A stretch of DNA of 64,000 nt, taken from NCBI RefSeq assembly GCF_010389155.1, contig NC_057769.1, positions 33,031,548 through 33,095,547 of the forward strand, read 5' to 3'. Position 1 is the stretch's first letter; every line of letters starts with the position of its first letter. Below are positions 45,243 through 57,187 of this stretch, piece by piece. The translations under genes were made by a program, and so were the position numbers. The stretch is from Erigeron canadensis. Taxonomy: Eukaryota; Streptophyta; Magnoliopsida; Asterales; Asteraceae. Under the pieces are notes generated by a model that was not told the origin of the DNA, ran no database searches, and saw only the letters and a list, made by a program, of their open reading frames with translations.

Positions 45243-47672
45243 CTATTAAGATACTGTCGTACAATCTGTAAAATTATAAATGCATACAGCTGGCATGTTA
45301 CATAAAGATAGAAGAGAAAAAAATTTAAAAAAAAGTTGCATTCAAATTAATAGCGGTTTCATTCAAAAAAATTTTTAAAATAAAAAATTATTTTGTTTTC
45401 GGGTCCCATACACGCTCCCTCTCTTCGTCCAAGCCCTTTAATGCATCGATGGTTACCAAGGACTCGCCATCGACGAGCCCCCTGCCATTGTTAACCTCAT
45501 TGAAGAGTGTGTCGACGGGTTGGTCGACACACGGTTGGCACCGGACTTGTTGTCTTCATGAATATAGATCCATCGGTCATTCATAAAGCAAAGGTTACGT
45601 ACTTAGGTGCCAGGTCATTAAAGTCGACCAATTCAGCATCCATCGACTATTCGACCATAAAGTGTTGTTGAATGTTGATTGTTTGTGGGCCATTATTCAA
45701 AACTGGCCCATCATTCCATAAGTCGAAATGACCCAATCTTGTTTGTTACAAAGCATACAAGCCGTACATCATAGCTCTTTTTAGAACCATGCGAATAGAA
45801 ATATAGTTTTCTTAACTTGTATTTATTTGTTTAACTTAACTAACAATCAATGTATAAAAAGATATTTACTTTTTCATTTGTTTGTGTTGTATGAATGAAC
45901 ATGAACTAACCGCATATTAACAAAGTAAAAAAAATTTCATCAGGTAACTAAACATTCGGCAAATTGTCACAAAAAATGTTAATTAAATTTAAATTCCGGA
46001 ATTAAGAAGTAAATTTAAGCATCGCTGGCTTAATAAATGTCGCTAAACATGTCGTTAAACGACATTTTTCTTGTAGTGTTTACACATGAATATTTTTCTG
46101 ATGTATAATGATTTTTAGTTGAGAAAAATAATTACTTTATTTGTATTATTTATTTGAACTATAATATTGTGTACTAAAAGGTGCAAAATATGAGCTTAAT
46201 TAGCTCTTAATTTGTAAATGTAATTAATTGTTCGAAACATACACAGTAGCCAATTAAGCTAGTCTACAATGTAAAAGCAAATCATAAGGCAACGTTCAAA
46301 TTAAAAGATAATAATGATAATGATATCACATTATAAGTATAATTTGGTTCAAATTATTCCAAATAGAGCAAACTTAGAAAACTTATGAAAAATAAATCTA
46401 AAAGGTGGAAAAATGTTAAAAACCTATAACATGTGCCAAAAACTTGAGCCCATCAATAACACAAATTAATAACAAGAATCAAGAATTTCAAAAGGCTATT
46501 GGACAACCTATTTTACCACTAAAATAGTACAGTATATCAAAATTTCGGTTGATGTTTATTAGACCACCAATATTTAGAACATTAGAATGGAATTTTTATT
46601 TTTTTCTTTAGACGATATTGCAAATTTTGCTGGAAGGTTATGTTATAGTTTTTACTACTAGGATATTATTAAATATATCAAATATACATAACACATTAGA
46701 TTTATGCCCGTGTCAAACATTATCTCTAGATGACTTAGAACGACAAGTGTTAAATGTTAATAATTCGAACCCCAACAATGACATTCAAGGTGGGTACTAG
46801 GAAGTATGCTGGAAGTTGGAATTCGCGCACTTCTACAGAGAAGGATTGATAACACGCATGCCTACACGCTTAAGAAGTAAATACATGAAACAATGGGGAA
46901 TCAAAATTGATATCTATCATCGTTTTTAAAATAAGATACATAATTTAATTTAGATCGTAGCGTCTTGTGTAGGGCTTTTTTTTTTGGGCTCATCCTAGGT
47001 CCATGCTAATTACTAAGAGACGACCTTGTTATTTAGGAAAAAAGGATTAGCCCCCAGTACTCGAAATTCCTGGATCCGCCACTGGTTACATCAATATGTC
47101 TCGGTTAATAATGACAATAATAAACTTATGATTATTGTACTAAAACTTGCAAAATATAATACTTAGAACCTTATATCTTCAAAACTATAAGCTTTTATGA
47201 TTTAATTGTATGAAAATCTAATATTGTTAATATCGTAAACCCGTGTCCAGTGTTGGGTATGGATGCATTTATAAATTTGAAACCGATGGTTCGAAAATTT
47301 AGAGGCACAATAACAAAGTTTTCATAAACTACTCTACAATAGGCTTTACTTTGTAATTTTTACTCCTTCCAAAATACATGGAGATCATGAATTCATGATT
47401 GCGGTAATTTCGTTCGACAGCTAAGATATATTAATCAAGGAAAATGATAATGACAGCCCTGCTGTCATTAACATGCTTAAAAACTTATACATTATATATT
47501 AAAAACCGTCCCCTGATTTTCATAAAAGCAAGGTACAAATTTTAATGCACCCAATTAGTTTTTACGGCTGTCACTAACGAATCCCATCAATCAATGATCT
47601 CTCAATCAATCATCGATATATACACACGTAACACCAAGTTATTCTATAATCACCAATTAACTGCCTTCTTTT
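45243..47672. other. Intergenic DNA with repeat remnants
   Basis: 45540-45740 resembles 62960-63115 (shared words atccatcggtcat, gtgccaggtcatt, tcgaccaat, agcatccat). 46065-46078 reads TTTTTCTTGTAGTG, a CACTA-like terminus without a found partner. 47089-47270 is the inverted partner of 53704-53892. The ORF at 46618-46800 has no recognisable similarity. No gene supported. Confidence 0.5.
47089..47270 (+). repeat. Dispersed repeat, inverted partner at 53704-53892
   Basis: Shares tcaatatgtc, taataatgacaat, atgattattgtacta and cgtgtccagtgtt with the reverse complement of the distant copy. The shared end with CTAG/T near the other copy hints at a Helitron, but no 5' end was found. Confidence 0.7.
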
Positions 47673-48489
47673 TTGAAAATGCATAAGATGATGATGAAAT
47701 CATCATCAACATCATGGGAACATTTACCTGCTGAAATCGAAACTGAGATTATAAAAAAAGTACTAGATTTGAAAAAACTTTGCGAGTGCAAACGCGTTTG
47801 CAAACGTTTTCGTGATATTGGGAGGGAAGTAGATACCGTAGTCTACACTTGTCAAAAAATGGATGAGTTTAAGCCTGCGATGACGTCGCTTATGAAGTTT
47901 ACTTCGTTGAAGTTTCTTCATATCGTACTTCCGTTTACACCTGAAGATGATGATAGTCTCTTTGATTGGTACTTCCGTTTAAAATTATGATGATGGTTTG
48001 ATTGGTACTTCCGTTTAAAATTATGATGATGGTTTGGATGTCGAAGAAGAAGAAGAAGTTGAAGATGATGATCCGTTTAAAAGGTATGGAAACTAACGCA
48101 TCATATATGAAAAATAATGGTAACTTGCCATTACTGCATGCAGTTGGTTACAATTCGGGACTCAGGTAACCGGTGTAGGATTACTGCCCGACAAGGCAAA
48201 ATATCCGAGTTGAGGAATTTGAAATGTAAAGTTTCGGGAAAGAATATTCGACAAGCACATGGATCATATGGTTAATTATGCCTCGACGTTAAAACTCCCG
48301 GTTTCTGGTTACATTATGAAAGAGGCAAGGGGGATTGTGAAAGGAGGAGTGGCCGATGGTGTATTCAATATTGACGAGGAGGAAGTAGTGATGAATGCTG
48401 AAGATGAAGAAGAAGAGGAAAAAATGTTTGTTGAAGCTATCTACAAGATGGCGGAGTGTGGCAATATTACAGATTTAGATGATGACTGA
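47673..48489 (+). pseudogene. Small F-box gene, disrupted
   Basis: The first frame (47673-47990) starts MKMHKMMMKSSSTSWEHLPA and contains a clear F-box: WEHLPAEIETEIIKKVLDL, then LCECKRVCKRFRDIGREVD. It ends early within a 36-bp tandem duplication. Downstream, in other frames, acidic stretches continue (GLDVEEEEVEDDDPFKRYGN; then WLQFGTQVTGVGLLPDKAKY), and 48259-48489 encodes MDHMVNYASTLKLPVSGYIM to an acidic end ITDLDDD. Together these look like one roughly 260-residue F-box protein (SCF adaptor) with frame breaks. It is unlike the DUF295 type at 42.7-45.2 kb. An intron cannot be ruled out. Confidence 0.6.
47964..48035 (+). repeat. 36-bp tandem duplication in the F-box gene
   Basis: Two exact copies of GATTGGTACTTCCGTTTAAA plus 16 further bases. 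The unit itself contains TGATGA stops in the F-box frame, so the frame break exists even with one copy. Confidence 0.9.
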
Positions 48490-49693
48490 TCGATGAGTAT
48501 TAAGTGAATTCCAATTACACTCGATCGATCTTCGATTTTATATATCTATTTTTCTATTGTCGATCATGATGAATTTATATGGTTTTAGTGCCGTATTAAA
48601 ATGAAAAAGTTTTGAATATATTATTACATTTTAGTGGATTAATTTCATGTACTATACATGTTTTTGATTGAACTTTTATTTTATCTTTAGATATCCATGT
48701 GGTTTTTCTTTTGAGTTACTTGTGACATCCGTATAACTATTTGATCGAAAAACAAAAAGATGATTGATTAAGTGTTAAATTTCTCCCCACCAGATGGAAC
48801 CTAACCATCTATTTAGTCAGGTCCGAACTAAAGCACTTTGCAACATGTTCACAACCTTGCCCTCACGACGACCACTATGAACATATTATATAAATGGGCT
48901 TAGCAAGGTTGTTTGGGCTTGCTTGGGTTGATTGGGCCTGTTAGTTAATTGATTTTCCTCAAGTACTAGGGGGACACGGTCCTTTTTAGTTGTTCCTTTC
49001 TTTCCTTTTTTTTTACCTTCTGATTGTTAGAGGTGAAATGCATACCTTTTTTAACCGTAGATCCTTCTCTATATAACTAACAGATGATAGTTTTTTTTCT
49101 ATGTGAAACTTTTTTTTTCGTGCCAACTAGGCTTTGCTTATATGTCATTGTTTGATAATTTTAATGTTTTTTAGATATATTGACATTTTTTGCTTATGTG
49201 TCATTTGTCACATCATCATTTGACTACATAGACAATTTTTTTTTAAATCAATTTTAAATAGCAAATAAAAAAGTCAAATACGAGATTAGAACTCATGACC
49301 TCTAACTTTTAATATTAATATACAAAGCACTTGATCTAACTTAATTTTTGTTTATATTTTATAAATTACGATAGATATTCATGCACTTGATCTAACTTAA
49401 TATTTGTTTATATTTTGTAAATTACGATAGATATTCATTGAATATTAAAACTAATTAAAAGACATTGATAATATATTGTTGATATTTGTAACTTATCTCT
49501 TTCTATTTTTCTTTTTATTTAATTATCTTTATACGTGGAATATAATTTACTTTAATATATCTAAAACTAGATTATATTGATAATTACATCTAATATTTTT
49601 ACTAACTGATTATATCATCAATGTTAAATTAGATATTTACTTTATCAATTTCACACATATATTTTTGATATTTAAATCTATATTTGTAACTTA
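48490..49693. other. AT-rich intergenic DNA, no gene seen
   Basis: Contains a 56-bp tandem duplication (49327-49382 and 49383-49438, unit GCACTTGATCTAACTTAAT...). Otherwise no supported feature. Confidence 0.6.
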
Positions 49694-50263
49694 TCTCTAT
49701 ATAAATAAAATTCCATATTTTGATAATATATGAGCGCAAAGATATTCATATATGCTTTACACCGCGTCTATTTATTAATTTAATAATAATTATCATTGTT
49801 TTAAATGAGATTGTTTATTGATATATATGTATATATATATATGTTTTAGGTAAAATAAAACAAGTATTAAAGTAAAACAAATAAAACAATAGGTTTCTCT
49901 TCACTGGTGATCACCGTGCATCATGAAAATCATCGTGCATCGATTGTTTCGTGAATCTTCGTGCATCAATTTAACCATGATCTAAAGGTCAAGATCTTGT
50001 CTTATTTGTTTTACTTTAATACTTGTTTTACAATACCCAACCCCTATATATATATATCATAGAAAATGAATTTACGATGTCATTAGTCATACTTTAACAT
50101 ATTTAATACCTGTATATATTATATATTATAAATTATAATTTTACTATTTGCATCAGTTGTAACTGACTATTTTTTATATTATTATAACTATGAATTATAA
50201 TGTACTTATCAGTTAATTTTAGTTTACGTTCTCAGTCCCGCAGAACGTGCGGGTTTAATCTAG
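49694..50263 (+). mobile_element. Non-autonomous Helitron with a nested MITE
   Basis: It starts TCTCTATATAAATAAAA after an A, very similar to the Helitron at 58976. The end has the stem CCCGC-AGAACGT-GCGGG (50238-50253) and CTAG (50260-50263) before a T. 570 bp including the MITE at 49856-50033. Confidence 0.7.
49856..50033. mobile_element. MITE-like hairpin element
   Basis: Terminal inverted repeats of about 34 bp (TAAAACAAGTATTAAAGTAA core, at 49856-49889 and the complement at 50000-50033). The interior repeats the word cgtgcatc four times (near 49910-49970). Target duplication not resolved. Confidence 0.65.
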
Positions 50264-50389
50264 TAAGATATATATTTGTCATTTTGTCTTAGAAGGTTAA
50301 AAGATATACTGGATTAAATAAGAAAAAATAATAAAAACATTTATATTTTTTTTGTTGAATACGAATCGATCACCTCTAGTTTTGGTAGT

Positions 50390-52868
50390 TGTGACATCCG
50401 TCACCAAAACCGGTAATTTATTATAGTCTCTAACTTCAATCCCAAATTTCTTTACTAGTCAATGAGCCTATATAGTATAACAAGTGTAGAAAAGTGGCTT
50501 AAAGTCTATAATAATAAATTTCAATAATTATATATATAGTAATGCTAATAATAGTTTTATTATACTAATAAATTAAAAGTTAAATAAATAAAGCAACAAA
50601 AGAAAAGGTGGAGTATACTTGAGAGGAGGGACGACCAAGAAGAAAAAAAAAAGAAAGAAAAGAAATTTTTTATTTCTACTAGAACTCTTCTTAAATTATA
50701 TATTAATATATCCTAATTACATTCAAACTCTAAAACACTTATCCTTATAATAAATATAAGTAAATACCTAAACAAAAAAATAAAACTATTTTTTTTTCCT
50801 TCTTCTCCTTCTTGCGTCGACCCAGGGAGAAAAAAAGAGGGAAACCCTCTCAAGATCAAAACTATAATTTATTGGTAAGCTTAATTATAATTCTTATGAA
50901 TCTTGATTTAAATTACAATTAATAATAAAGTTTTAAAGATTATATTCTATTTTTCTCAAGGTATCTAAGAAGGAAATCATCAATCTTAGGGTAAATCACT
51001 TGTCTTCTCTTTTCATATATATATATATATAAGCATATCTTTTATTTATTAATCTTTATTTATAAGTAACCTATGTTGCTGAATATATATATTATGGCAA
51101 AAATTTATAATAATGAATTAAAGGGTTTTTTTAGGGTTAAATAAAAAATTTGAAGTATAAATCATATTAATATTAAGAGTTTACGTATTTATTGTAGCAT
51201 AATAATTAATGTAATTAAAGAAATCCAATTATGAAGGCATGAAAATCATAATAACAGATGTAAATAGGTGTTGGAAAGATTTGAAAGTTTATCTATAAAA
51301 ATTTAGTTGTAATAGTCTTTATAACAGTAAGTTGAGTTATTTTAGAATCTGGACAGATTCAGTTTGTTAAATTTGAAAGGTCGTATCTTGGTCATGGAAG
51401 ATGGTTAAGTCACGTTTTTGGTGTCTAAAATTAATTTCAGGAAGTCTACTTTCTGGTGGAAGTGGTTTCGTATCAAAAAATGAAGTTTAAGGTTGTCAAA
51501 CTAATTTTATAACAAAGCTGAGTTTTCCGAACAGATTTAGGTCGACTTCAAATAGTCATATCTTGGTCGATTTTATGAACTGGATGATTATTTTTTTCCA
51601 AAAACATTTTTAAGATATTAAGAGTGTACAGTAAAAATTTTGGATTTTTTTGAAGCTTCGAAGGCCCTTAACTTTTATAAAACTTTTCTGCGCGCAAACA
51701 GTGAATTTTCTGACTAGTATGTGATTATGGAATTTTTAAAAATAGTTAACGTGCGAAATAAATTAAGTAAAAATTCATGTAAGTGTATAACACTCTAAGG
51801 ATATAGTGGTTAAGATTTGAAAGATTGAATTTTTCGTTTCGTCCTAATAAAAAATAGATAAAGTTACCAAAAATTTCAGTGAATATGAACTTGTAGAAAC
51901 CAATGGTATATCATTAAAACAAATACATTATATTAAGTTATATGACTTGTAACTTAATAAAATATGACAAATCATTTTATGAATACTTTGAGTGTAGCCA
52001 TATGTGTATTTCATCAAATGAGGGTTACAATGGACGGTTATTGACCATGTTCATAATTGTAACTTATACATGTATATGTTGTGTAGATTCTAGTGATCTT
52101 TTGGACTTTGCACAACTGCTTTCCGATTGAGGTGAGTTTCGTGGCCCCTTTTTATTTTATTTATTTGGGGGAAAATGATGCTCAAAACACTTTTCATTTC
52201 TTTACTAGTTGTGCCAAAACTTGTTTGTTTTCTTGGACAAATACGTGTAATTATGAAATGTGTATGCTAGCTTGTTTGTGTTGATTCTATGATGCAATAG
52301 ATGTCTGTTGATATCTATTGAAGACTATTTGAAATCTATCGACCAACTATATACTCCAGCCGGTAGTTGTTGGTATTACAGTGTGTGATTGAGTTGTTGG
52401 CAGGAGTGATGGGGATTGTGTTGTTGGATTACTATGATGGCATTGATCAGTATTTGGATTGCATACAGGCTGCTATATGTTTATATTTACACTATTGTCC
52501 AAACCTCATATATCATGCACAACAAATTCATTTGTATTCCTATAAACCTACGAACTCACCAACATTATGTTGACATTTTCGAGCATTCATTTTCAGGTAA
52601 TAACAATGCTTAAGGAGATTGAGCATAAAGACTTTAGGAAGACTAATAAAGAGATCCTTCATGGACTCCTAGATGCACTTAATCATTGAACTCTATTTGC
52701 TATTTGTTATATCTTTTGCTATTTGAGGCGTGTTGCCTAGACTTATCCCGCTTGTGGGAATTACATTTATTTGGATTTCATTTAGTATAACTCTATTACA
52801 AATTCCATGTGCTATTGCTATATTTTTTTCGTCATATCCTACGATTCCGTCTAAGGTGGGGTGTGACA
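50390..52868 (+). mobile_element. 2.48-kb solo LTR (chromovirus-like) with perfect target duplication
   Basis: It begins TGTGACATCCGTCACC and ends GGGGTGTGACA. GTAGT flanks it on both sides (50385-50389 and 52869-52873). No PBS, polypurine tract or pol adjoins, so it is a solo LTR. At 52542-52563 it carries AAACCTACGAACTCACCAAC followed by ATGTTGAC and TTTCAGGTAA, which also occur in the reverse complement of the Tekay-like LTR (31113-31132), linking the two families. ORFs inside are not supported as genes. Confidence 0.9.
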
Positions 52869-52873
52869 GTAGT

Positions 52874-54079
52874 CTATTATTATAATTGCTAATGTGTAGA
52901 TGACATTTATTTGTTGTACCCTGCACTAATTGGTTGTAGAGTTGGTTATATATATGTTTTGTAGTTATATACAAAGTATATATACTGCCTTTACATGAAA
53001 AAGTTTAAAAATATTCATTGTGGCATATAAGTACATCAATGTGTATTCAGTTAGTCGTCATGTTTGGTATTATGTTTGTCCAAGACTCCAAGTTAAGTTT
53101 GATCTATTTATAACGTTATCAAAATATTAGTTTACTGCTATTGAGTTGTATGTAAACAATTGCACGTTAAAACTTGATGAGTCATGTTAATTAGTCATAC
53201 AAGTTGTCGCATCATTTTGCTTTTCGTAAAACTTGATGTCACTTTAACTATTTATAAATAATAATAGAAAATTAGATACACTAAATTCTGAGCAGGCTTT
53301 GACGTATCAAATTTTTTTTATTAAAATATATAGAATATCAAAAAATTAAGTATTATCCAAATAAATTTGATAATTGTTAAGATTTTATTTCCAAATATAT
53401 ATGAGATGGTTACGGTTCTACTTGGTTTGTACGAAATTAACTGTTCCTAAATAGTTAAAGATAATTTTTAAATGATTTATATGGTAATTAATAAGTATGT
53501 ATATCATATAATATAATATAAATAATAAAAAATATTTTATTAGTATATGAGAAAGATACAAATTAGGATATAGACTAAAAGTGACACGTGTTGCTCAAAT
53601 ATTATGCCCCGTGTCGATCAAAGAATACTATAATCATGTTTTAGTTTATTAGTAGATGTACTCATTTAGATATTAAATATATAGTTCCAATGTATAGTAT
53701 TATACTAGATTTTAGACCCGTTTCTAACACTGGACACGAGATTTACGATATTATCAATATTAAATCTTTATACATTTAAGTCATAAATTATAATTTTGTA
53801 GAAATACGGTTTTAAGTGTTATATTTTGCAAGTTGTAGTACAATAATCATAGGTTCATCATTGTCATTATTAGCCTAGACATATTGATTGATATGTTTGT
53901 CGCAGTTATTCCACAAGGCACATGTTATATATAATATTTTCTCTATTATAGAATATTTTGAAACCAGTTGTACTCATAATGTAATATTATTATGAAAAAT
54001 ATTTAATAATTAAAATATAAACATACTTGTGATTTTCGCTAAGGTTGATGGGTGGATGTTCGTCGTCACTATCGTCGAT
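52874..54079. other. AT-rich intergenic DNA
   Basis: Holds the repeat at 53704-53892 (minus orientation relative to 47089-47270). No gene supported. Confidence 0.55.
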
Positions 54080-55440
54080 GTTCTTAGGTTCCCCATCGAC
54101 ACCGATGAACGCAATAAACTTCGGTTTATCTTTCAAAACCAACCAATTAAGGATCTTACATTATAAACTTTTGTCTAGTTTCCACATGGTATGCCTTTAT
54201 TTGAGCTTGTTCCATGACTTGGGAGTCGTTCTCGCCACCTGTTATACTTGTTCCAAATAGAGTTGAACTTTCCGGCTTATTATTTGACTAGACGTCATTT
54301 ACTAGTTATATGATCATCGAGTCCACGTTTGAGTTATGCACGAGCATTGTAGCCTGCGAAAATCTTATTTCAAAAGTTTGAGTTATGCACGAGCATTGTA
54401 GCTTGTGAAAATCTTTTTTTTTTATATAGTCATATGATCGGGTCGACGTTTGAGAACGCAATGTGTAACTATTAAGCCATTTTGAAAGAAGTTTTGTCGT
54501 CCTTATAATATTTGTTTGAAATAGAACTTAAAAAGAAAAAATGAAACTATAATTTAAGATAATTGATTGTGCTACAAATTAGATAAACTTTTCAAAAGAA
54601 TCAAATGCATCAAAATTAACAAATAAGGATCGATATTGATTGATCGTCTATATACACAACATACTCTTTTATATAATGGCATCTAACACAACATACATAT
54701 TACATACATGTCAAATATAACAAGATTGAAAAGAAATTGCAGCTGGACACACGCCCCAAGTATAACAACGTACCCAGACTCGAATTAGAATTTCTCTTTG
54801 AGTGTTTGACCAAAGTTCAAATATGCAACCATCTAGCTATATATATGAAACTTCCTATTTTTGCTTGCTTAATTTGTCCCTTTTATTAGAAGAATAAAGT
54901 GAACGGAAAGTGACCTGAGAATCTTCCTAATTATGAGATGAAGACATGCGATAAATTCAGAAGGTAAAATTAAGAAAGAGAATTGATGGAGACCGCATAT
55001 CATTTTTTTGTATTTTTTTAAAGGATTTTTAAACTAATTTTTAAAATGATTTATCATTTTCCACTTAATATATCACATTCCGTTCACTTTATTCTTCTAA
55101 TAAAGTGGACAAAGCAAGCAAAAATATATAGGAAGTTTCATTTAGCTAGATGGTTGCATATTTGGACTTTGGTCAAACACTCAAAGAGAAATTCTAATCC
55201 GAGTCTGGGTACGTTGTTATACTTGGGGGGTGTGTTCAGATGCAATTTCTTTTCAATCTTGTATGTAATATGTATGTTGTGTTATATGCAATTTCTGTGG
55301 AACAAGTATAATAGGTGGCGAAAAACGACTCCCAAGTCATGGAACAAGCTCGAAAGGCATATTACCATGTTGAAACTTGACAAAAGTTTACAATGTAAGA
55401 TGCTTGGTTGGTTTTGAAATATAAACAAAAGTTTTTCATG
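54080..55440. repeat. Large imperfect inverted duplication
   Basis: Two pairs of complementary segments: 54715-54915 with 55080-55275 (for example cttgagtg-ttgaccaaagtt against aactttggtcaaacactc), and 54100-54265 with 55290-55435 (cttgttccatgacttgggag against ctcccaagtcatggaacaag). The left arm holds about 450 bp that the right arm lacks, including a 49-bp tandem pair at 54327-54424. The spacer is about 160 bp. The source sequence was not identified. Confidence 0.8.
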
Positions 55441-55814
55441 GATTTGATCATTTAAGCAAAATGTAGTCTTCTTTTAAATCTTGAATTGTTCAAATAATGG
55501 CATCCTTGACTTGTGCTATTACAAGATAAATGTGATTGGCACCGTAAACATGCTAGGACTTGCCAAAAGAATCAATGCAAGGTTACAAGTACAAGTGAGG
55601 TTTATGGAGACCCTCTTGGGGATACTCAAAAGGAATCGTATTGGGGACATGTGAATCCGATAGGTGTTAGAAGTTGTTAAGATGAAGGGAAAAGAACAGC
55701 TCAAACATTAATGATGGACTACTTTCGAAACGAAGGTGTTGAGGTGATTTTGTGCAACGCAATTATAGAGCTTTTGTATTTTGTTACACTCATGCCTTTA
55801 AAAACCTTTGATAT

Positions 55815-56290
55815 GATAAAATACTAGCAAATAGGCCAGTTGTTGTCGGAGAGGAGGTTTCAGTTGCTGTTGACGGGGAGGAGGTTTCAGTTGCTGTTGA
55901 CGGGGAGGAGGATTCCGTTGTTGTCGACAGAGATGAGGTTTCTGTTGGTGTCGACGGAGAGGAGGTTTCTGTTGGTGTCGACGGAGAGGAGGTTTCTGTT
56001 GCTGTCGACAGAGAGGAGGTTTCTGTTGCTGTCGATAGGGAGGAGGTTTATGTTGCTGTCGACGGAGAGGAGGTTTCCGTTGCTGTCGACGAAGAGGAGG
56101 TTTCCGTTGCTGTCGACGGAGAGGAGGTTTCTGTTACCATCGCGGAGTGGAGGTTTTTGCTGTTGACGAATAGGAGGTTTCTGTTGCTGTCGACGGAGAG
56201 GAGGTTTCTGTTGCTGTCGACGAAAAGGAGGTTTCCGTTGCTGTTGTTGAAGAGGATTCTATTGTTGCTTCGAATATAGCTCAAATCTAG
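55815..56290 (+). pseudogene. Acidic decapeptide-repeat ORF (frameshifted)
   Basis: In the frame of 55836 the minisatellite reads as about ten copies of VDGEEVSVAV (variants VDREEVSVAV, VDEEEVSVAV), open from 55815 with no Met, so an upstream exon or a lost start is likely (an AG precedes at 55828-55829). After an irregular unit at about 56135-56150 the acidic pattern moves to another frame and ends EEDSIVASNIAQI and a stop at 56288-56290. I do not recognise the protein. The Arg/Leu-rich reading of the same DNA is a shadow. Confidence 0.4.
55846..56240 (+). repeat. 30-bp minisatellite, about 13 units
   Basis: Core GAGGAGGTTTCTGTTGCTGT plus CGACGGA. Most changes are transitions; one unit is disrupted near 56140. 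Confidence 0.92.
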
Positions 56291-56685
56291 GTCAGTTCGT
56301 TATGGATTTAATATTTTTACGGTTGGATCTATGTTTCTATGCTTAGTACTTGTTTTTATGGATATGGATATGTCATTTCTATGATTAGTAATTGTGTGTA
56401 TGATACTTGAAAAGGAGGTTTTCGCTGTTGTCGACGGATTGGAGGTTTCTGTTGTTGTTGACGGAGAGGAGTTTTCTGTTGCTGTCGCCGGAGAGGAGGT
56501 TTCTGTTGATGTTGTTGAAGAGGATTCTGTTATTGCTTCGAATATAGCTCAAATCTAGGTTAGTTCATTATGGATTTAATGTTTTTACGGTTGGATCTCT
56601 GTTTCTATGATTAGTACTTGTTTTTACGGATATGGATCTGTCGTTTCTATGATTAGTAATTGTGTGTATAATACTTGAAGTTTGG
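56200..56685 (+). repeat. Tandem duplication of the minisatellite end and flank
   Basis: 56230-56410 and 56495-56685 share the end of the coding repeat (GTTGTTGAAGAGGATTCT, then tcgaatatagctcaaatct) and about 130 bp of following DNA. The second copy also has four more 30-bp units at 56410-56500. Confidence 0.85.
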
Positions 56686-56837
56686 ATCGGTTTGGTTGAT
56701 TCCAATATTTGGTTTTACGATAGATCTGTTTGTTTGATACTTAATTGGATGATATAATGATTTTGATTTTGTGATTTGTATATATGATTTGTATATTGTG
56801 AGTTTATCGAGAGGCAGAGAGGGAGGGGGTGGGAGGG

Positions 56838-57090
56838 TTTGTGGAAGCTTTTTGCCGGAAATTATTATTTTAGAATGACGTCCGTACAATCATTATCGGA
56901 AAATTAAAGTAATGTATATATAGTGACGTCCGTACGTGTTGGGTAGATAGAGAGGGGTGGGGTGGGGGGAGGGTTTGTGGAAGCTTTTTGCTTGATAAAG
57001 CAAAAACCCGTCGGAAAATTATTATCTGTGACGTCCGTACAATCATTATCGGAAAAGTATTGTATATATAGTTAGGTCCATACGTGCTAT
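56838..57090 (+). repeat. Diverged tandem duplication
   Basis: Both units contain TTTGTGGAAGCTTTTTGC and GACGTCCGTACAATCATTAT followed by cggaaaa and tatatatag, at about 56838-56960 and 56970-57090. Confidence 0.75.
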
Positions 57091-57187
57091 AAATATATTT
57101 TTTTCTTTTTATCTGGAAAAGTGAGTTGTGTACTTGTGAGAGAGATAGAGAGACGAGTGTAAAAATGGTGGCCGGAAAAGTAAACAA

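Noticed and set aside
55846..56240. Regular 30-bp repeats reminiscent of a CRISPR array
   Set aside because: Units are directly adjacent without unique spacers, and the setting is a plant nuclear genome; it is a coding-type minisatellite.
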